The notes under the pieces: model-generated | Told to the model about the DNA's origin: nothing | The model's database searches: none | The model's input: only the letters and a program-made list of their open reading frames with translations | DNA from: FEN-1219 sp964503125 | Lineage (GTDB): Bacteria > Pseudomonadota > Gammaproteobacteria > Steroidobacterales > Rariloculaceae | Reading direction: 5' to 3' | DNA: 64,000 nt | Assembly: GCA_964503125.1 (NCBI GenBank) | Contig: CAZCZE010000036.1 | Coordinates: forward strand, 22,158 to 86,157 | Shown: one piece after another, positions 62,375-64,000 of the stretch | How positions within the stretch are numbered: position 1 is the first letter of the stretch | Layout: the number at the start of each line of letters is the position of its first letter | Program-made: the position numbers and the translations under genes

Positions 62375-62647
62375 ATGTGGACACGAGATTTGTTGATGGC
62401 GGCTTTGGCCGCGACAGCTTCGCTCTGCCTGCTGGCCGAGCCCGCGGCAGCTGCCGAGGCGCCCGTGGCCCCGCGGGTCATCGTGGCGAAGGAGCGGGGC
62501 GTCGACGCGCCGAGCTTCCGCGCCGAGATCGAGAGCTACGTGCGCGAGGTCAACGAGCGAGCTCGGGCGACGCTCAACGAAGACCTGCGGCGCGAGCTCG
62601 GACAGAAGATCGTGATCGGCAGCCACGAGCTGCGGACACGGGGTTGA
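62375..62647 (+). CDS. Small secreted protein under a sigma-54 promoter
   Basis: 90 residues. A signal peptide (LLMAALAATASLCLLAEPAA) leaves a mature helical part of about 63 residues, charged, with SFRAEIESYVREVNERARAT and EDLRRELGQKIVIGSHEL. A GGAAGGATTCGAGC site precedes the ATG. No family recognised. It lies downstream of a sigma-54 promoter and is divergent from a sigma-54 activator gene. Two GGA-hairpin units follow about 165 bp after the stop. Confidence 0.7.
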   Translation: MWTRDLLMAALAATASLCLLAEPAAAAEAPVAPRVIVAKERGVDAPSFRAEIESYVREVNERARATLNEDLRRELGQKIVIGSHELRTRG

Positions 62648-62811
62648 TTAGACGGTAACGAACAGACGGGCCACCACTCCTCCCCCCGTGGTGACCCGTT
62701 GGCCGAGTCGGACGGCCGTGTTCCGGGGGCCGGGTTTCCGGCAGCGAACTAGGACGACTTTCGCAACGAAGGAAACGGAGTTCCGCAGCCCGGCTCCACT
62801 TTTTTGACGGA

Positions 62812-62903
62812 CATGGATGGCCGGCATTCAGGAAATGCAGGAGCAATTTCCTGTGACGGCCATGGATGGCCGGCATGCAGCAAATGCAGGAGCAATTTGC
62901 TGC
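62812..62903 (+). repeat. GGA-hairpin repeat array, locus D (2 units, 49-bp period)
   Basis: Two units. Second stems CAGGAAAT/ATTTCCTG and GCAGCAAAT/ATTTGCTGC differ by paired changes, and both enclose AGGA. The first hairpin of unit 2 is GGCCA-TGGA-TGGCC; in unit 1 the arm is decayed. GGAs at 62815, 62840, 62864 and 62889. The array ends directly at the stop codon of the converging dienelactone hydrolase gene; the remaining 160 bp before it (62648-62811) show nothing further. Confidence 0.8.
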
Positions 62904-63794
62904 TCACTGCTGCGTCGGCGTCGCCAGCTGCAACTGGCGCGTCAGGAACGACAGCGTCTTATCCCACGAATCGGCGGCCGCTTCCTCGTTGTAGTTGCCG
63001 CCGCTCGGATTCGCGAACGCGTGGTCGGCGCGCGGATAGATCAGCACCTCGGCGTTCTTGCCTAGGTCCTGGAGCGTGGCGCGAAATTCCTGGACGTCCC
63101 TGACGGGAATGCTCGCGTCGAGCCCGCCGAAAAAGCCGAGCAGCGGCGTGTCGAGCGCGGCGAGCCGGTTGCGATCCTTGATGACTTGGCCGTAGTACAT
63201 CACCGTGGCGTCGAGCGCGCCGGGGAGAAACAGCGCCGTTTGCAGCGCCCAGCCGCCGCCGAGACACCAGCCGATGCTCGCGATGCGGGGCGCGAACGCA
63301 TACTTGTCGAGGTAGTCGTAAGCCTGATTCAAGTTGTTCGTGACCGCCTCGGGCTGCTCGAACAACTGAGCCATCAGCGCCTGGGCAGCCTCGGGCGTCG
63401 TCGCCGTTTTCCCGTCGTAGAGATCGACGGCGAGCACGACGTAGCCCTCGCCGGCGAGCCTGCGCGTCATGGCCTTGATGTTGTCGTTTAAGCCCCACCA
63501 TTCGTGAATGACGATGATTCCCGGCAGCGGCTCGGCCGCGTCGGCCGGCATCGCGAGGAAGCCGACGAGGTTGTTCTTCGAGCCCTCGCCGTAGGCGAGC
63601 GTCTGCTCGAGCACGGGGACGGCCGGCTCGGCGACGGCGAGGGGCGTCGGAACGGGCGCGTCGTGCGCGTGCTCGGCGGCCGTGGCCGCAACCGGATCCG
63701 GCGCGGACGCCGCCGCGGGCCCTTCGCCCGACCCGCAGGCCTGGAGCACACCGGCAAACGCCAACGTCGCGATGAGACGGGTACGCATCTTCAT
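62904..63794 (-). CDS. Dienelactone hydrolase-family lipoprotein
   Basis: About 296 residues. The lipobox LQAC follows a short signal (LIATLAFAGVLQAC). The dienelactone hydrolase fold has IIVIHEWWGLNDNI (oxyanion region), nucleophile Cys in SIGWCLGGGWALQT, Asp in FFGGLDASIPV and His in YPRADHAFANPSG, so the Cys-Asp-His triad is complete. The substrate is unknown; family members hydrolyse lactones or esters. It converges on the small secreted gene. Confidence 0.9.
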   Translation of the reverse strand: MKMRTRLIATLAFAGVLQACGSGEGPAAASAPDPVAATAAEHAHDAPVPTPLAVAEPAVPVLEQTLAYGEGSKNNLVGFLAMPADAAEPLPGIIVIHEWWGLNDNIKAMTRRLAGEGYVVLAVDLYDGKTATTPEAAQALMAQLFEQPEAVTNNLNQAYDYLDKYAFAPRIASIGWCLGGGWALQTALFLPGALDATVMYYGQVIKDRNRLAALDTPLLGFFGGLDASIPVRDVQEFRATLQDLGKNAEVLIYPRADHAFANPSGGNYNEEAAADSWDKTLSFLTRQLQLATPTQQ

Positions 63795-63935
63795 GGAAAA
63801 ACTGAAACACACTGGCCGCCCCCAAAGCAAGGCAGGATTTCTCACCGTGTGCGAACGGCCCCTCCCGAGACCGTCGGCGCACAGGGGGTGATCTCAACCC
63901 GTCGATGCAACACTGATCCTAACGGAGGTGTTGCG

Positions 63936-64000
63936 ATGAGTAAGCGGGCTTGGACGAAGTTATCGGCAGCGGAGCGGGTCGAGGTGTGGGAGCGCTGGCG
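63936..64000 (+). mobile_element. IS30-family transposase, N-terminal part
   Basis: ATG 63936 after a GGAGGTG site opens a frame running off the window: MSKRAWTKLSAAERVEVWER. This matches the start of IS30-family transposases (KLSAAERAEVWRRWKAG type). The left end of the element should lie in 63870-63930; I could not set it precisely without the right end. Confidence 0.7.

Overview
The window comes from the chromosome of a high-GC gammaproteobacterium. Pointers to this are the glnK-amtB pair, a CpxRA-like two-component system, the prkA-yeaH-spoVR operon, msrPQ, a TIGR04211-type SH3 protein, a PA0069-type radical SAM protein, and a metalloprotease ending in a GlyGly-CTERM-like tail. A lineage near Steroidobacteraceae, Woeseiaceae or Xanthomonadales is plausible but not proven. 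No rRNA, tRNA, CRISPR array or prophage was seen.

Positions 1-10.6 kb look like an acquired defence island, with visibly lower G+C than the rest. In order they hold: the tail of an unknown gene; a tightly overlapping operon of adenine-type DNA methyltransferase, unknown 201-aa protein, McrB-like AAA+ GTPase and McrC-like nuclease; a Panacea-domain (DUF4065) antitoxin candidate with an unrecognised partner; a decayed thioesterase pseudogene; a DUF262-HNH-AlbA_2 fusion; and a GIY-YIG-like protein. The right edge carries a fragment of a WYL regulator, beside an intact WYL regulator.

Positions 11-17.7 kb are a rearranged zone. It holds an RmuC with two internal deletions, a DUF433/DUF5615 toxin-antitoxin pair, an orphan HicB, and a chimeric pseudogene containing an rmuC piece. 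It also holds four paralogous small coiled-coil membrane proteins, three of which share a conserved upstream module with a promoter-like element and an inverted repeat, plus a DUF1640-like protein and an RRM protein.

Positions 18-30 kb hold an esterase, a Uma2 protein, a sigma/anti-sigma operon and a phosphate-scavenging group (PhoX, glycerophosphodiesterase, nucleotide pyrophosphatase, TonB receptor) with a Pho-box-like site. Positions 30-47 kb hold a P-loop ATPase, rhomboid, Ogt, small secreted proteins, the prkA operon, a coiled-coil protein, a three-gene 2-oxoacid:ferredoxin oxidoreductase operon and two TPR/TonB-like proteins. Positions 47-64 kb hold the metalloprotease, a radical SAM protein, CpxRA, glnK-amtB, msrPQ, a GGDEF-EAL protein, a sigma-54 activator divergent from a sigma-54-driven small secreted protein, a dienelactone hydrolase and the start of an IS30 transposase.

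The most striking non-coding signal is a dispersed repeat family: ten units at four loci, always on the + strand. Each unit is two hairpins whose apical loops show GGA (ANGGAUG, then AGGA). GGAs recur every 23-26 nt and the stem arms covary. One four-unit array sits in frame at the start of the metalloprotease gene. The layout resembles CsrA/RsmA-binding arrays, but a REP-like DNA element is the main alternative.
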